A DNA stretch of 64,000 bases, taken from NCBI GenBank assembly GCA_015501055.1, contig JADNYV010000161.1, positions 1-64,000 of the forward strand, read 5' to 3'. The notes beneath the pieces were generated by a model that was not told the origin of the DNA, did not search any database, and was given only the letters and a program-made list of their open reading frames with translations. The translations under genes and the position numbers were made by a program. The DNA comes from Mucidula mucida. Taxonomy: Eukaryota > Basidiomycota > Agaricomycetes > Agaricales > Physalacriaceae. This document shows, in pieces, positions 9,790-21,539 of this stretch. How positions within the stretch are numbered: the stretch's first letter is position 1; each line of letters begins with the position of its first letter.

Positions 9790-12700
9790 TTAAGGCGCAA
9801 GTTCCATTCTGCGCCAGAGTCGCTCCATGAGGGCTGCAGAGGGTAGCGTGACGTCGAGGGGTTCGGTATCGGGCGGTGGCATGGGTCGGAATAGATGTAA
9901 TGGAAATTGTGACATGGGGACTTCAATGCGAGCAAGCGCGGGTGGCTTCGGCTTGTTCGGATATTGTTGGTGGAAATCGCTGATAGCTTCGTCGGCATTT
10001 TTGAGATTGCATGCCGGTTCCCATGTCTGCTCGTGTGTGCCGTAACCTTTCCAGTGAACCTTGTATTGAAAACCCCCGCGGTACTTCCGGGAATTAACCA
10101 CTTTCTCAACCTCCCATTCCGGTTCGGCTCCTTCCAGCACAGGTGGTGGACGCGTGTCTCGGGGTTGTGTCAGAAATTGGGGCTCGTGGTAAGGCGTCAA
10201 CAGGGCCTCATTGAACACGGGATGGATGCTTTTCCACGTGTGAGGAATCTGGAGCTTGTAAGAGCTCGTCCCGACTTTCTTGATCACTTTGAACGGCCCG
10301 AAACGTTTGTCATCGAGCTTCTTCATTGGTCGATCCGTGCTGAGATTCGTCCCTTCCAGCCATACTTTGTCGCCTTCCTTGTACTCCACTGCCTCTGTCC
10401 GTTTCCTGTCATAAAACCGTTTCATATCCTCTTTGGCCATCTTCAATGCCGACCCCACTTCATCCCATGTTTTCCTCATGCCGTCGGCAAACTCCTGCGC
10501 AGTCTCATTTCTCGATGCCGTTTTCGGGCGGTGCCTTTGTAGGGGTGTCTGCCCATGTCTGCAAAGAACGGAGTGACTTTAGTTGCCGAGTGTACCCGAT
10601 CATTGTAAACAAATTCGGCAGAGGGTAGCCATTCGTGCCAGTCGTTCTGATGGTAGTTGACAAATAACCGTAAGAAATGTTCTATCTCTTGGTTCAGCCG
10701 TTCCGTCTGCCCATTTGCCTGTGGATGATACGCCGTTGTAAAGTTTCCTTGTATGCCCAACAACCGGTACAACTCCTTCATAAAACGCGAGTGGTATTGT
10801 GGACCGCAATCATGTATCATCTGGCGTGGCATCCCATGTATGGGGAAAATGCGATCTCGGTAGATGCGGGCCATGCCTTCTGACGTCAGAGTGGTGTGTG
10901 TCGGTATGATACGTAATCGCTTTGTGAAATGGTCCACAAACGTGCTGATAGCGTTGTATCCTCCCGATTCCGGCAGCTCTCCAATCATGTCCGTCCCTAC
11001 TATTTCCCATGGCTCGCTTGGCACATCAATAGGATGAAGAGGTGCAGCCGGCTTCGTGCGATGTGACTTGTGACCTGGCATTTTTGACACCCTTCTACGT
11101 ATTCCCGGACATCTCGGCTGATTCCTGGCCACCAATAGGTGCGTGTGATCAGCTCGAGGGTCTTGTATCGTCCAGGATGCCCTGCAAGCTGTGCATCATG
11201 GTGCATTCCAATAACTCTTCCCCGCAATTCCTTGTCCTTTGGTATGTAAATACGATCCTTCCACATAATAAGTCCATTTTCCTTCTCTTCCCATCCTTTT
11301 TCTTTGTTTTCTAATGCTTTTTGTACGTATCTGTCTTTGTTTCCTTTTCTTTGTTTGATTTTGTTAAGTAATTCGTCCTCCGGTGTATCTACTGTATGTA
11401 AAGAAAATTGAATTTGTGAAATAAAAAACTCCGGCTTGAGCAAAACAACGTTTTCGTTATCTTTTTCCCCCTTCTCAAGGCCTGTCATCCTTGACAAGGC
11501 ATCAGCTTTCCCCATCGTCTTGCCCGGCTTGTGAATCATCTGTATGTCATATTCCGCTAACTCCGTAACCCATCTCGCCTGCCTCCGATTCAACTTCTGT
11601 GGCTTCCGGAAGTACTGGAGGTTTTGATGATCGGTAAACACCTCCACTGTTTCCTTTGCTCCAAGGAGATATTGTCTCCAGTCGTCAATCGAGTCCATAA
11701 TAGCCATCATCTCTTTGTCGTAGATCTCATAATTGCGCTCTACTTCGTTCAGCGCGCGAGACCGAAAGGCTACTGGTCTCCATTTTCCGTCCACCAACTG
11801 GGAAAGAACCGCCCCGTTCGCATAGTTCGAGGAGTCTGCCTCGACTCGAAACTTGCCGTCGTCGCGTGGTACGATCAGAACGGGTTCTTCCGTCATCCTC
11901 CGTTTCAACTCCTCAAACGCCTCATGCTGCTCCTCCCCAAACCCATTCGCCCTTCCCGGTTAGCGATGTCAATGGCTTCGCTACTCCCGCAAATCCCCGG
12001 ATGAAACGTCGGTAGAAGTTGCAGAAGCCCAGGAATGACTGTACTTCCTTCTTCTTCGTCGGCTCCTTCCATTCCTTCACTACGGCCACTTTTGCCGGAT
12101 CCATCTTCACTTCTCCTCCTCCAACAATAACTCCTAAGTAGTCTACAGTATGTGCCTCAAAACTACATTTCTCGGGTTTTAAATACAACTTATTTACTCG
12201 TAATATTTCTAATACTCTCGTACATATGCCTATGTCTTCCAACGTGTTCGTAAAGATAAGTATGTCATCCAAGTAAACTATAACATGTCCTTCATCAATC
12301 AGCTCCTTCAGAATGTGATTCATGAACGATTGGAATGTTGCCGGCGAGTTTGTAAGTCCGAAGAACATGACTGAGGGCTCGAACAGGCCTCGGTTTGTTC
12401 TAAACGCCGCTTTCCACTCATCACCTTCTTTGATCCGGATGTTATTGTAACCCCATCGGACATCCATCTTTGTGAAAACCTTTGCTCCCTTCAACTTGTC
12501 GATAAGCTCCTGATCAACGGCAAGGGGTATCGGTTCTTGATTGTCATGTCGTTCAACTTCCGATAATCTGTACTGGCCGAAGGCTTCCATCCTTCTTTTT
12601 GACAAAGAAGAAGGGTGATGCCATAGGTGAAATTGATGGCCGTATACGTCCCGTCCGTATGTTTTCTTCCAGAACTCATCTAACGCCTTCTGCTCGGATG

Positions 12701-13672
12701 GACTAAGGGGATAAACCTTGCAGTCAACCGGTTTGGAACCAGGCGTAAGTTCTATCGCGTGATCCCAGGGTCTTCGCTCCGGTAACTTGTCAAAGTCCGC
12801 CTTGCTGAATACATCGGAAAATTCCTCGATGTAAGGTGCAGCAGCGGATGAAGGCTGTTGTGATCTCAGCTTTTCTCCGCTTTTGCGATAGTTGTCCCAG
12901 TCCATCCAGAACAAACGCTCTCCCTCTTCCAACTTCTCTTCTACGTCTTCTCCTTCATCTTCCGGTGAGTTGTACTCGGGTAGATAGCCGCAGCGGTCTG
13001 GGCATCGATCAAAGGTCAATGTGGATTCCGTCCAGTTGATCGTGGGGTTGTGATATCGTAGCCAATCTAGCCCCAAAAAGATACTTGTTTTGCCGAGATT
13101 GGTGACGGCCAACTCAATCTTTTCGGCGTGATCTCCGATCTTCATCCGGACCTCCACAAAACCTTCGATTGCTCCTCCCTCGTTTAGGGTTCCATCCGCA
13201 TTGTAGACAGGGAGCTTGACCGGTAACTCCTTGATCGGGAGTCCGTTCTTCTCGACGAATTCTTTATTGACACAAGAACCCGTTGCTCCACTGTCAAGAA
13301 GGGCACTCGTTTCCCATTCAGAGCCTGTGTGTACGCTCTCTATGGTTACTCGGAGTTTCATGTCCTGCCCCTTTGTTCCCCGGATGTACTTCCTCGACTT
13401 TTTCAACTCCGTCACAACTTCCACCGCAGCTTCCTTTGTCAACGCTCTGATCGCCATCACCTTCTCCTCCGTCGCTTCTCTCTCTCTCCGCTCCGGCATC
13501 CATGCTCTCAAAATTCCCACTGCTCTCGACACGTCATCCTCTCTTAGCCGTTGTGCGATCCACTCGGGCGTATTTGGCTCAAATCTTTCTTTCGCAGGTT
13601 TTGGTGGTAAAGTCGTCGATGATATTTTAGATGTTTCAGTACCCGTACTGTAAATAGATTCTGCATCTGACG
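9790..13672 (-). pseudogene. pol: Pol of element B (protease, RT, RNase H, integrase, chromodomain), frameshifted
   Basis: Nearly the whole polyprotein is readable in pieces. 13532-11922 holds protease, RT with VIVYLDDILIF and FGLTNSPATFQSF, and connection. 11908-11000 holds RNase H (EVFTDHQNLQYF) and the integrase zinc finger (GCQKC). 11135-10476 holds the integrase core (VDHFTK, HDCGPQYHS, YHPQANGQTERLNQE). 10479-9790 holds the GPF/Y-like region and a chromodomain (VHWKGYGTHEQTWEP). Breaks are mostly single-base losses: near 12500-12670 two compensating shifts scramble about 45 RT residues, and others fall near 11935, 11075 and 10530. The HDRG of copy A is HDCG here. Confidence 0.88.
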
Positions 13673-13708
13673 ACCCTTTCCTTGATGACTGCTCCGGCAG
13701 GACTGCGT

Positions 13709-14633
13709 CTACTGCGGGAGCTTCGCAAAACCCAACTCTTCGGCCAGCTTCTTCTTCTCCTCGTCATTCATCTCGGTCCATAAACCCCAATCGTCTGGGG
13801 TCGACCCTTCTTCGGACAGAACCTGCTGACGTGGCCGTGTTCGCCACAGCTGAAGCAAAGTCCTCTTCGACGTGCGTTGTCGATGTCCATCGGCCTGCCG
13901 GCTCCTCCATAGGTAACACCGGTAGCATCTCGTCGTGTGATCGGCGTTGGGGTGGGTTCGTAGGATTAGCTCTCGATGTAGCCACCTGCGGAGCTTGAGG
14001 CCGGGACTGCATGCCGGACCTCTTGCTCGCCGCCCGCCTTCTCCATAGCTGATCGATCTGAAGGATCTGTGCCTTCCAATCCTTGTACTTTCTGGCAACC
14101 CGTCTCGGCTGCCATAGATCTGGTCGATGATCTTCTCGTTGACATTGGTCTCGAGAAGTCGTACGACGAATGCGTCATCCTTTGAGTATCCTGCCTGAGT
14201 AGCAGGACCTCGAACTTCTGGAAGAAGTCTTGAGCGGTGTCTTGCCCCTGGCGCAACCGCTCGATCTGGTCTTGCGCGTCTCGCGCGAGGTTGGAATCCA
14301 CAAATCGCTCCTTCAAGTCTTCCTTGAACTCCGTCCAAGAGACTGTCCATTCCTCTTCTTCCTCATCGAAGTTCTGGTCCGAGTAGTTCTGGACCCATGC
14401 ATCAACATGATCTCCTCGGATGTAGGAGAGAACAACATCGATCCTTTCGGAGTCGATGTGAGGTTGTTCTTCTTGTCACGGATGTATGTGAACATCGATC
14501 GCCACCAGCTCTTGTACTTGGACTTGTCCCCGTCATAGTCGTAAGGCTTGTTGACAAGGGATCGGCCTTTGATTTCGACATCGGCGTGATGAGCGGGTGT
14601 GTGAGGAGCGGTTTCGGGTGCTTCGTTGGACAT
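13709..14633 (-). pseudogene. gag: Gag of element B, frameshifted
   Basis: Same start and end as the intact Gag of element A, but one T is missing after NNLTS (near 14462) and further small indels move later segments between frames. The zinc-knuckle region is out of frame and only the C-terminal [11 protein letters not shown] returns to the original frame. Read as decayed, or as damaged by base-calling errors. Confidence 0.85.
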
Positions 14634-15212
14634 GATGATCGGGGTGATAGGATCGGAGAGTGAAAGGGTGAAAGTGGGGATATGGGTGATGCGGATTTGG
14701 ATGAAACGGGTGAGGGAATAGAGGTTTGGATGAATAAGGAGGATCGCCTAGATCTGAAATAGAATCCAGGACTTGGTAGGGTGGGGAATGATGTGTGTAT
14801 CGTAAGGTAAGTAAAGTAGGTAGGTATCGTAACTGTCTACGCTATTTTACCGACTACTGACTACGTATCTACGGAGCCCAAGAGCTCGTCACAAGTTCGC
14901 AATTGCCCAGCCGACGTCCCTCTGGTGTGAGGTAAGCCGAAGTTTTCCTGGGAACGGGGGTTGACCCGTAAACAGCGCCCACTGAAGTGCAACTGCCAAA
15001 AGTTCGTTCTCGTGAGAGCGGCTACTTCCAGCACCCGAGGCAGTTATCTCTAACTGTTAGCCGGCGCTACTGGGACCAATACACACGTATGCGGACGTGC
15101 GCTGGAATTAGGAATCCGTCGATCTGTAAACAGGAAAGGGATGGGGAATGTGCGATGATCAAACAGCGAAGTGCTGATCGACGATCAGGGATGTGTGGTA
15201 GGTGGTAGAAAG
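14634..15212 (-). other. Untranslated leader of element B
   Basis: Counterpart of 6442-7024, near-identical by eye, with no supported ORF. Confidence 0.7.
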
Positions 15213-15224
15213 TAGTTCCGATCT
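15213..15224 (-). other. Self-complementary primer-binding site of element B
   Basis: Minus strand AGATCGGAACTA, 2 bp inside the LTR, perfectly complementary to TAGTTCCGATCT in its own LTRs. Same arrangement as in element A. Confidence 0.65.
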
Positions 15225-15226
15225 TC

Positions 15227-15752
15227 TGTTAGCGACTGACTAAGCCACGAGACTCAACCAGGTACCACAGCAAGAACTAAGAAGAAAAGTTCGCGTTCGT
15301 AAGACTAGGCTAGGCCAGGTGTATAAACGAGATCGGAACTAAAGTACAATGATACTACACTACTGCTTATATACTAGTAAGTCTGTGTTTGAAGCTCCTT
15401 GTCCATACGCGTTTCCACTAGGGATGCTCCACGCCCTTGACCCAGTGTTGTATGCTACTAGTCCGTGAAACCATTAAATACGAGTGGTAACTGCATGTAA
15501 GTAATAATACTGAAACGACCATGTGTGCTACGAGTGTCGGCGGTGTGTATACAATAGGGAGTCCATGAGGTATCGGCATGTATGATGTCATCCATGTGTT
15601 GGGCGTGTGTCCGACATGAGTACGGCTTCGGTAATGAAAAGGGGTATGATCGGTGACGAAACAGATGATGAAACGGTCCGTTGGTTGATAAGACAAGGCT
15701 CCCGATAAGATATGATAAGATGTGAAATGTGAAAATATGGCGATTCATAACA
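15227..15752 (-). repeat. 5' LTR of element B
   Basis: 526-bp LTR in minus orientation, TGTTAGC... to ...TTCATAACA on the plus strand. It differs from the partner LTR by roughly ten positions and a few short indels, mostly in A/G runs near its end. Confidence 0.93.
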
Positions 15753-18322
15753 AAGACTTTCGACCTCAGCATTCTTCGATTACAATCGGAGTTCATATGA
15801 ATACATTCTGAAGGATTGATATGAAGGACATGTTATAGTTTACTTAGACGAATACTTATCTTTACGAACACTTGAGAACATAGCATATGTACGACGGTAT
15901 TAGAAATATTACGAGTAAATAAGTTGTATTTAAAACCGAGAAATGTAGTTTTGAGGCACATACTGTAGACTACTTAGGAGTTATTGTTGGAGGAGGAGAA
16001 GTGAAGATGGATCCGGCAAAAGTGGCCGTAGTGAAGGAATGGAAGGAGCCGACGAAGAAGAAGGAAGTACAGTCATTCCTGGGCTTCTGCAACTTCTACC
16101 GACGTTTCATCCGGGGATTTGCGGGAGTAGCGAAGCCATTGACATCGCTAACCGGGAAGGGCGAGTGGGTTTGGGGCATGGAGCAGCACGAGGCGTTTGA
16201 GGAGTTGAAACGGAGGATGACGGAAGAACCCGTTCTGATCGTACCACGCGACGACGGCAAGTTTCGAGTCGAGGCAGACTCCTCGAACTATGCGAACGGG
16301 GCGGTTCTTTCCCAGTTGGTGACGGAAAATGGAGACCAGTAGCCTTTCGGTCTCGCGCGCTGAACGAAGTAGAGCGCAATTATGAGATCTACGACAAAGA
16401 GATGATGGCTATTATGGACTCGATTGACGACTGGAGACAATATCTCCTTGGAGCAAAGGAAACGGTGGAGGTGTTTACCGATCATCAAAACCTCCAGTAC
16501 TTCCGGAAGCCACAGAAGTTGAATCGGAGGCAGGCGAGATGGGTTACGGAGTTAGCGGAGTATGACATACAGATGATTCACAAGCCGGGCAAGACGATGG
16601 GGAAAGCTGATGCCTTGTCAAGGATGACAGGCCTTGAGAAGGGGGAAAAAGATAACGAAAACATTGTTTTGCTAAAACCGGAGTTTTTTATATCACAAAT
16701 TCAATTTTCTTTACATACAGTAGCTACACCGGAGGACGAATTACTTAACAAAATCAAACAAAGAAAAGGAAACAAAGACAGATACGTACAAAAAGCATTA
16801 GAAAACAAAGAAAAAGGATGGGAAGAGAAGGAAAATGGACTTATTATATGGAAGGATCGTATTTACATACCAAAGGACAAGGAATTGCGGGGAAAAGTTA
16901 TTGGAATGCATCATGATGCACAGCTTGCAGGGCATCCCGGACGATACAAGACCCTCGAGCTGATTACACGCACCTATTGGTGGCCAGGAATCAGCCGAGA
17001 CGTCCGTGAATACGTAGAAGGGTGTCAAAAATGCAGGTTACAAAGTCACATCGCACGAAGCCGGCTGCACCTCTTCATCCTATTGATGTGCCAAGCGAGC
17101 CATGGGAGAAAGTTGGGACGGACATGATCGGCGAGTTGCCGGAGTCGGGAGGATACAATGCGATCAGCACGTTTGTGGACCATTTCACCAAGCGATTACG
17201 TATCATACCGACACACACCACTCTGACGTCAGAAGGCATGGCCCGCATTTACCGTGATCGCATTTTCCCCATACATGGGATGCCACAACAGATGATACAT
17301 GATCGAGGTCCACAATACCACTGCGTTTCATGAAGGAATTGTACCGGTTGTTGGGCATACAGGGAAACTTTACAACGGCGTATCATCCACAGGCAAATGG
17401 GCAAACGGAACGGTTGAACCAAGAGATAGAACATTTCTTACGGTTATTCGTCAATTACCATCAGAACGACTGGCATGAATGGTTACCCTCTGCCGAATTC
17501 GTTTACAACGATCGGGTACACTCAGCAACCAAGGTTACTCCGTTCTTCGCAGACATGGGCAGACACCCCTACAAAGGCACCGCTCCGAAAACGGCATCGA
17601 GAAACGAGACTGCGCAGGAGTTTGCCGACGGCATGAGGAAAACATGGGACGAAGTAGGGTCGGCATTGAAGATGGCAAAAGAGGACATGAAACGGTTTTA
17701 TGACAGGAAGCAGACAGACGCAGTAGAGTACAAGGAGGGCAACAAAGTATGGCTGGAAGGGACAAATCTCAGCACGGACCGACCAATGAAGAAGCTCGAT
17801 GACAAATGCTTCGGGCCGTTCAAAGTGATCAAGAAAGTCGGGACGAGCTCTTACAAGCTCCAGATTCCTCACACGTGGAAAAGCATCCATCCCGTGTTCA
17901 ATGAGGCCCTGCTGACGCCTTACCACGAGCCGCAATTTCCAACGCAACCCCGAGACATGCGTCCACCACCTGTGCTGGAAGGAGTCGAACCGGAATGGGA
18001 GGTTGAGAAAGTGGTTAATTCCCGGAAGTACCGCGGGGGTTTTCAATACAAGGTTCACTGGAAGGGTTATGGCACACACGAACAGACATGGGAACCGGCA
18101 TGCAATCTCAAGAATGCTGACGAAGCTATTCACAATTTCCACCAGCAGTACCCGAACAAGCCAAAGCCACCTGCGCTTGCTCGCATTGAAGTTCCCATGT
18201 CGCAATTTCCATCACATCTATGCCGACCCATGCCACCGCCTGACACCGAACCTCTTGACGTCACGATACCCTCTGCGGCCCTCATGGAGCAAATCTGGCG
18301 CAGAATGGAACTTGCGCCTTAA
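15753..18322 (+). pseudogene. pol: Pol of element A, C-terminal part (RT palm to chromodomain)
   Basis: Continues pol of element A after B. The first about 190 bp match the B copy only with many 1-3 base deletions, and the YLDD box is out of frame. From about 15950 the frame is good: connection (DPAKVAVVKEWKEP), RNase H (EVFTDHQNLQYF), integrase zinc finger, core (VDHFTK, HDRGPQYH, QTERLNQE) and chromodomain (VHWKGYGTHEQTWEP), ending at TAA 18320-18322. Single-base losses near 16319 (GG to G), 17034 (CC to C) and 17328 split it into four frames. The chromodomain is expected to direct integration towards modified histones. Confidence 0.88.
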
Positions 18323-18333
18323 GGAGGGGGTGA
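18321..18333 (+). other. Polypurine tract of element A
   Basis: AAGGAGGGGGTGA immediately before the 3' LTR, overlapping the pol stop codon. Primer site for plus-strand cDNA synthesis. Confidence 0.85.
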
Positions 18334-18863
18334 TGTTATGAATTGCCATATTTTCACACTTTCACATCTTATCATATCTTATCGGGGGCCTTGTCTTATC
18401 AACCAACGGACTGTTTCATCATCTGTTTCGTCACCGATCATACTCCTATTCATTACCGAAGCCGTACTCATGTCGGACACACGCCTAACACATGGATGAC
18501 ATCATACATGCCGATACCTCATGGATTCCCCATTGTATACACATCACCGACACTCGTAGCACACATGGTCGTTTCAGTATTATTACTTACATGCAGTTAC
18601 CACTCGTATTTAATGGTTTCACGGACTAGTAGCATACAACACTGGGTCAAGGGCGTGGAGTTATCCCTAGCGGAAACACGTATGGACAAGGAGTCCCAAA
18701 CACAGGTTTACTAGTATATAAGCAGTAGTGTAGTATCATTGTACTTTAGTTCCGATCTCGTTTATACACCTGGCCTAGCCTAGTCTTACGAACGCAAACG
18801 TTTTCTCTTTCAGTTCTTGCTGTGGTACCTGGTTGAGTCTTGTGGCTTAGTCAGTCGCTAACA
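18334..18863 (+). repeat. 3' LTR of element A
   Basis: 530 bp, TGTTATG... to ...GCTAACA, with TATATAA and TAGTTCCGATCT as in the 5' LTR. Flanked on the right by ACACC. Confidence 0.95.
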
Positions 18864-18868
18864 ACACC
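18864..18868. repeat. Target-site duplication of element A, right copy
   Basis: ACACC, identical to 5894-5898. Confidence 0.9.
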
Positions 18869-19604
18869 CCTCCACTCAGATTCGGAGTATGCGCCGCAAC
18901 TTATTACGCTCTGATTCCCAGACTCATTCATAATCACAATCCTATCAAGTTCCCCAAAGTAGCCTAGGCTCGCAAACATCACAGTGTCGAGCCTCAAAAG
19001 CGCCTCGGGAAGGATCTGACTCGCCAGCACAGCCGTAGTGTACTTCACAAACATTGATAGACGCTGGAGATACGGGCCAATATATCGCGCTTCCAAAGCA
19101 TCAGAGAGCCAATCAATACTGTCAAAGTCAATCTCAAGCAATACAAGCAGCGGAAGCGGGCCTGACATCGCAGAGGGAAGCTCAACGCCGAACCATGCCC
19201 ATCAATCAAAAGCGTCAAGTTTATCAAAGACATACACTCCAGAAACTTCCATCCACTATCGCATTCACAATACTCGCATCAACATTACACAGATCAATCC
19301 TCTTCAACACCGCATCACCCATCCCCCTACGGCCACACATGATCCACAACCTTCGTTGTCCCCATCCTAATCGACTCCAGCGCCTGCAGCGCCTTCGAAA
19401 TCGTATGAAACACCCCATGCGCCAAATTCACAAAGCGGGCAGCGAGATGGACGGGTACAGGAGGACCTCGAACCAGAGCCCGAGCAAGGAAAATATGTGT
19501 TCTACCGCGTCCCCGAAAGTTGGAGGGTGCATGACGCGCGACATATGCCACTGGGTCGTTGTCCTGAGTAATGACCCGATGTTGAGGCGCCGGAACAGAT
19601 GATA

Positions 19605-19848
19605 CTGTAGCGTTTCGACCGCAAATTCACATAACGGGTCACGGGGGTCTTTGAAGTGAAGCTATATATACATCATAACGGGTCACGGACCACTTTGGTC
19701 AGGCACGAGCCTCCAAATAAGGAAATTTCAGGTCCCGCTATAAGCGGAACTGTCCAAAAAAGGCAATTTAAGGGTCTGTGAAGCTGTTCGCTGTAACTTC
19801 AGACCATAATGGGTCACAGGCTGTGAAGTTACGGTCGAAACGCTACAG
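19605..19848. mobile_element. 244-bp MITE with about 26-bp terminal inverted repeats and TA duplication
   Basis: Ends CTGTAGCGTTTCGACCG... and its inverted partner ...CGGTCGAAACGCTACAG, with two mismatches over about 26 bp, flanked by TA on both sides (19603-19604, 19849-19850). TA flanks suggest mobilisation by a Tc1/mariner-type transposase. There is no ORF inside. The motif ATAACGGGTCAC, or a close variant, occurs three times internally. Confidence 0.75.
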
Positions 19849-19962
19849 TATACGGTGCGCACGCGGAAAGACCGAGATCCCAAAGACGGGAAGGGTATCT
19901 GCCACATCGTCGATTATTTTGTCAATCAGTTCTTGTGGAAGAGTAACAGCTTTGGTATCCAT

Positions 19963-20735
19963 TTCACTGTTGAATCGTCATTCCTCGCATATTTCCAGCC
20001 CCAAGAGCCAACCTTCATTTCGATTGTTAAACAACAAGTGGCGGTCGAAAATAAGAAACGGATGCGCGGGCCGGGCGGGACCTCGCTCTTTTCAATCTGC
20101 CACCTATTCCCCTCATCGTAAATACTGACGACTACATCCTCCCCATACTACGACCTCTTCTTCAACTTGAAATTGTTCTCAAAAATCGGCGTCAAGAAAA
20201 GCTCAAGCTGAAACGACCTAAAACTAAGCCATGCTTTTCCCCACACTCCGATCTCTTTCTCAGATTGTTCTCAAAAATCGGCGTCGACTGACAGGCCCCG
20301 GTTTCCAAGTCTTGTGAGGCTCCTTCGTACCGATTAACTCGTGGCTTCTTGTCCTAACGGATATGGCACCTCTGTGCGTCAATCTATTCTTTATTTTCTT
20401 AATCTCGTTCGGATGCTTAGCGCTTAGTACTTACAGAGAACACACACGTCGTAGATCGCGTCCTCACTGACAGCCATCCTCATCGCATACAGGGTGGTTG
20501 GCTGGGATATCTGAACTATGTTTGAAAAAGAAAAGCTCAAACTGAGAGAAGGACCGTGACTATCCAACAGATGTCTCTTAGAAACCTCGTCTTGCTTTGT
20601 CGTGTCCATCTTTTTCTGTCGCCTACGCCACTACTGTCATTCATAGTACTTTACTCACCAAGTCTTCCCGTATGGCTATACCAGCAGCTATTCCGGTTGA
20701 TCTGGGTCGCGAATTAAATGAACGTGTAAGGACGA
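19963..20735. other. Intergenic; one 22-bp direct repeat
   Basis: No supported gene. A perfect 22-bp repeat beginning ATTGTTCTCAAAAATC occurs at 20172-20193 and 20264-20285. Short ORFs here show no family resemblance. Confidence 0.5.
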
Positions 20736-21340
20736 ATGAGTCACGAAATCGACGAGTCCAAAGTGTCCATCACCCATTCTCCGAAAGGCGGTAAGTAAAA
20801 CCTTTTTCCGAGTCTCTATATTCAACCTCTAAAAATACTAGGCTCTACGATGATCGACATCGTCCGCGGACACCGCCTCGACACCCTAATCAACCTTCTC
20901 GGCAACTTCAAGTCCATCAGCACCCTCGTCTACCCCACCGCCAAAATCATCGGAAACGACGGAGCGGTCATTGAGGAACCTCCCAACACCATGCCGCGTT
21001 TTCCTGTATGCTAGATTCTGGGATATGGGTGAACGAAGTGTGGCGTCGTGGACTGTCGCTTTGATGGAGAAGAAGGGTCTATCCGCTTGACGGACACAGC
21101 TCCGAATGCTGCTTTTACCAACCTCGTTGATCCGTGAATGGGGAGCTGGTGCCGGTGGAATCAACCGGTCTTCCTGGTATGCTTGCTGCTAATTGGGAAG
21201 AGTTTGCGAAGGGTGCGGAGGGCACGCATGCGACGATCGAAGACGCGTTGAAGGTGCACGAAATTCTGGACGCCATTAATCTGAGTATCAGAGAGCGGAG
21301 GCAGATTGACCTATGTTTTCAATGTAAGTACTTATGTTGA
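20736..21340 (+). pseudogene. Gal80-like (Gfo/Idh/MocA) oxidoreductase remnant
   Basis: C-terminal half of a fungal Gal80-like NAD(P)-binding oxidoreductase. After an intron at 20791-20841 the frame reads STMIDIVRGHRLDTLINLLG then VYPTAKIIG. Other frames then hold LDSGIWVNEVWRRG, SIRLTDTAPNAAFTNLVDP, VNGELVPVESTGLPGML and ATIEDALKVHEILDAINLSI, which occur in that order in the family. At least three frameshifts or stops separate them, and the Rossmann N-terminus is not found upstream. Clearly a decayed gene. Confidence 0.7.
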
Positions 21341-21539
21341 AGCTTCAACCAAGTTTCTTAGTGAACGATCGGTTTAGGGGAATACCTTTGAACGGAGCAT
21401 TAGTACAGGGATATTGGATCAATGGATTTTTACGCTCATAATGTTATTTGGTGAAGAGATAATGCTGCTTTTTAGTACAAAACGTTTACTTACTTCGCTC
21501 ATGAAATAGATACAGCTAAACCAATCGATTTTACTCAAA

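Larger units (their letters stand above)
9250..15752 (-). mobile_element. Element B: second chromovirus copy nested in element A, inverted
   Basis: Full-length element of the same family in minus orientation: 5' LTR 15227-15752, PBS 15224-15213, gag, pol, polypurine tract at 9791-9779, 3' LTR 9250-9778. It interrupts RT of element A. The flanks are ATGAG (9245-9249) and AAGAC (15753-15757), so no target duplication remains. About 35-40 bases of A expected after the left junction are missing on the right. B carries single-base frameshifts in gag and pol and is not autonomous as sequenced. Confidence 0.93.
5899..18863 (+). mobile_element. Element A: Ty3/Gypsy chromovirus with element B nested inside
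   Basis: LTR retrotransposon with two near-identical LTRs (529 and 530 bp, about 14 differences seen by eye, roughly 97% identity), a PBS, gag, pol with protease-RT-RNaseH-integrase and a C-terminal chromodomain, and a polypurine tract. Gene order and chromodomain place it in the chromoviruses. It is interrupted at 9249/15753 by element B in the opposite orientation. Without B its length is about 6.46 kb. Frameshifts in pol (near 16319, 17034 and 17328) and the break in RT mean it is not autonomous as sequenced. It landed in the end of an F-box-like gene. Confidence 0.95.
18864..19962 (-). pseudogene. F-box-like gene, interrupted by a MITE and an LTR element
   Basis: Starting at ATG 19962 on the minus strand the frame reads TLPQELIDKIIDDVAD, a typical F-box opening (binds Skp1 in SCF ubiquitin ligases), up to the MITE at 19848. 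Beyond the MITE (19602 downwards) leucine-rich-looking pieces continue in several frames, including LKRIDLCNVDASIVNA and IDWLSDALEARYIGPYL, as in the divergent C-terminal halves of agaricomycete F-box proteins. Several frameshifts are present besides the two insertions. The last codons lie at 5893-5857. The F-box call rests on the first 25 residues. Confidence 0.6.
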
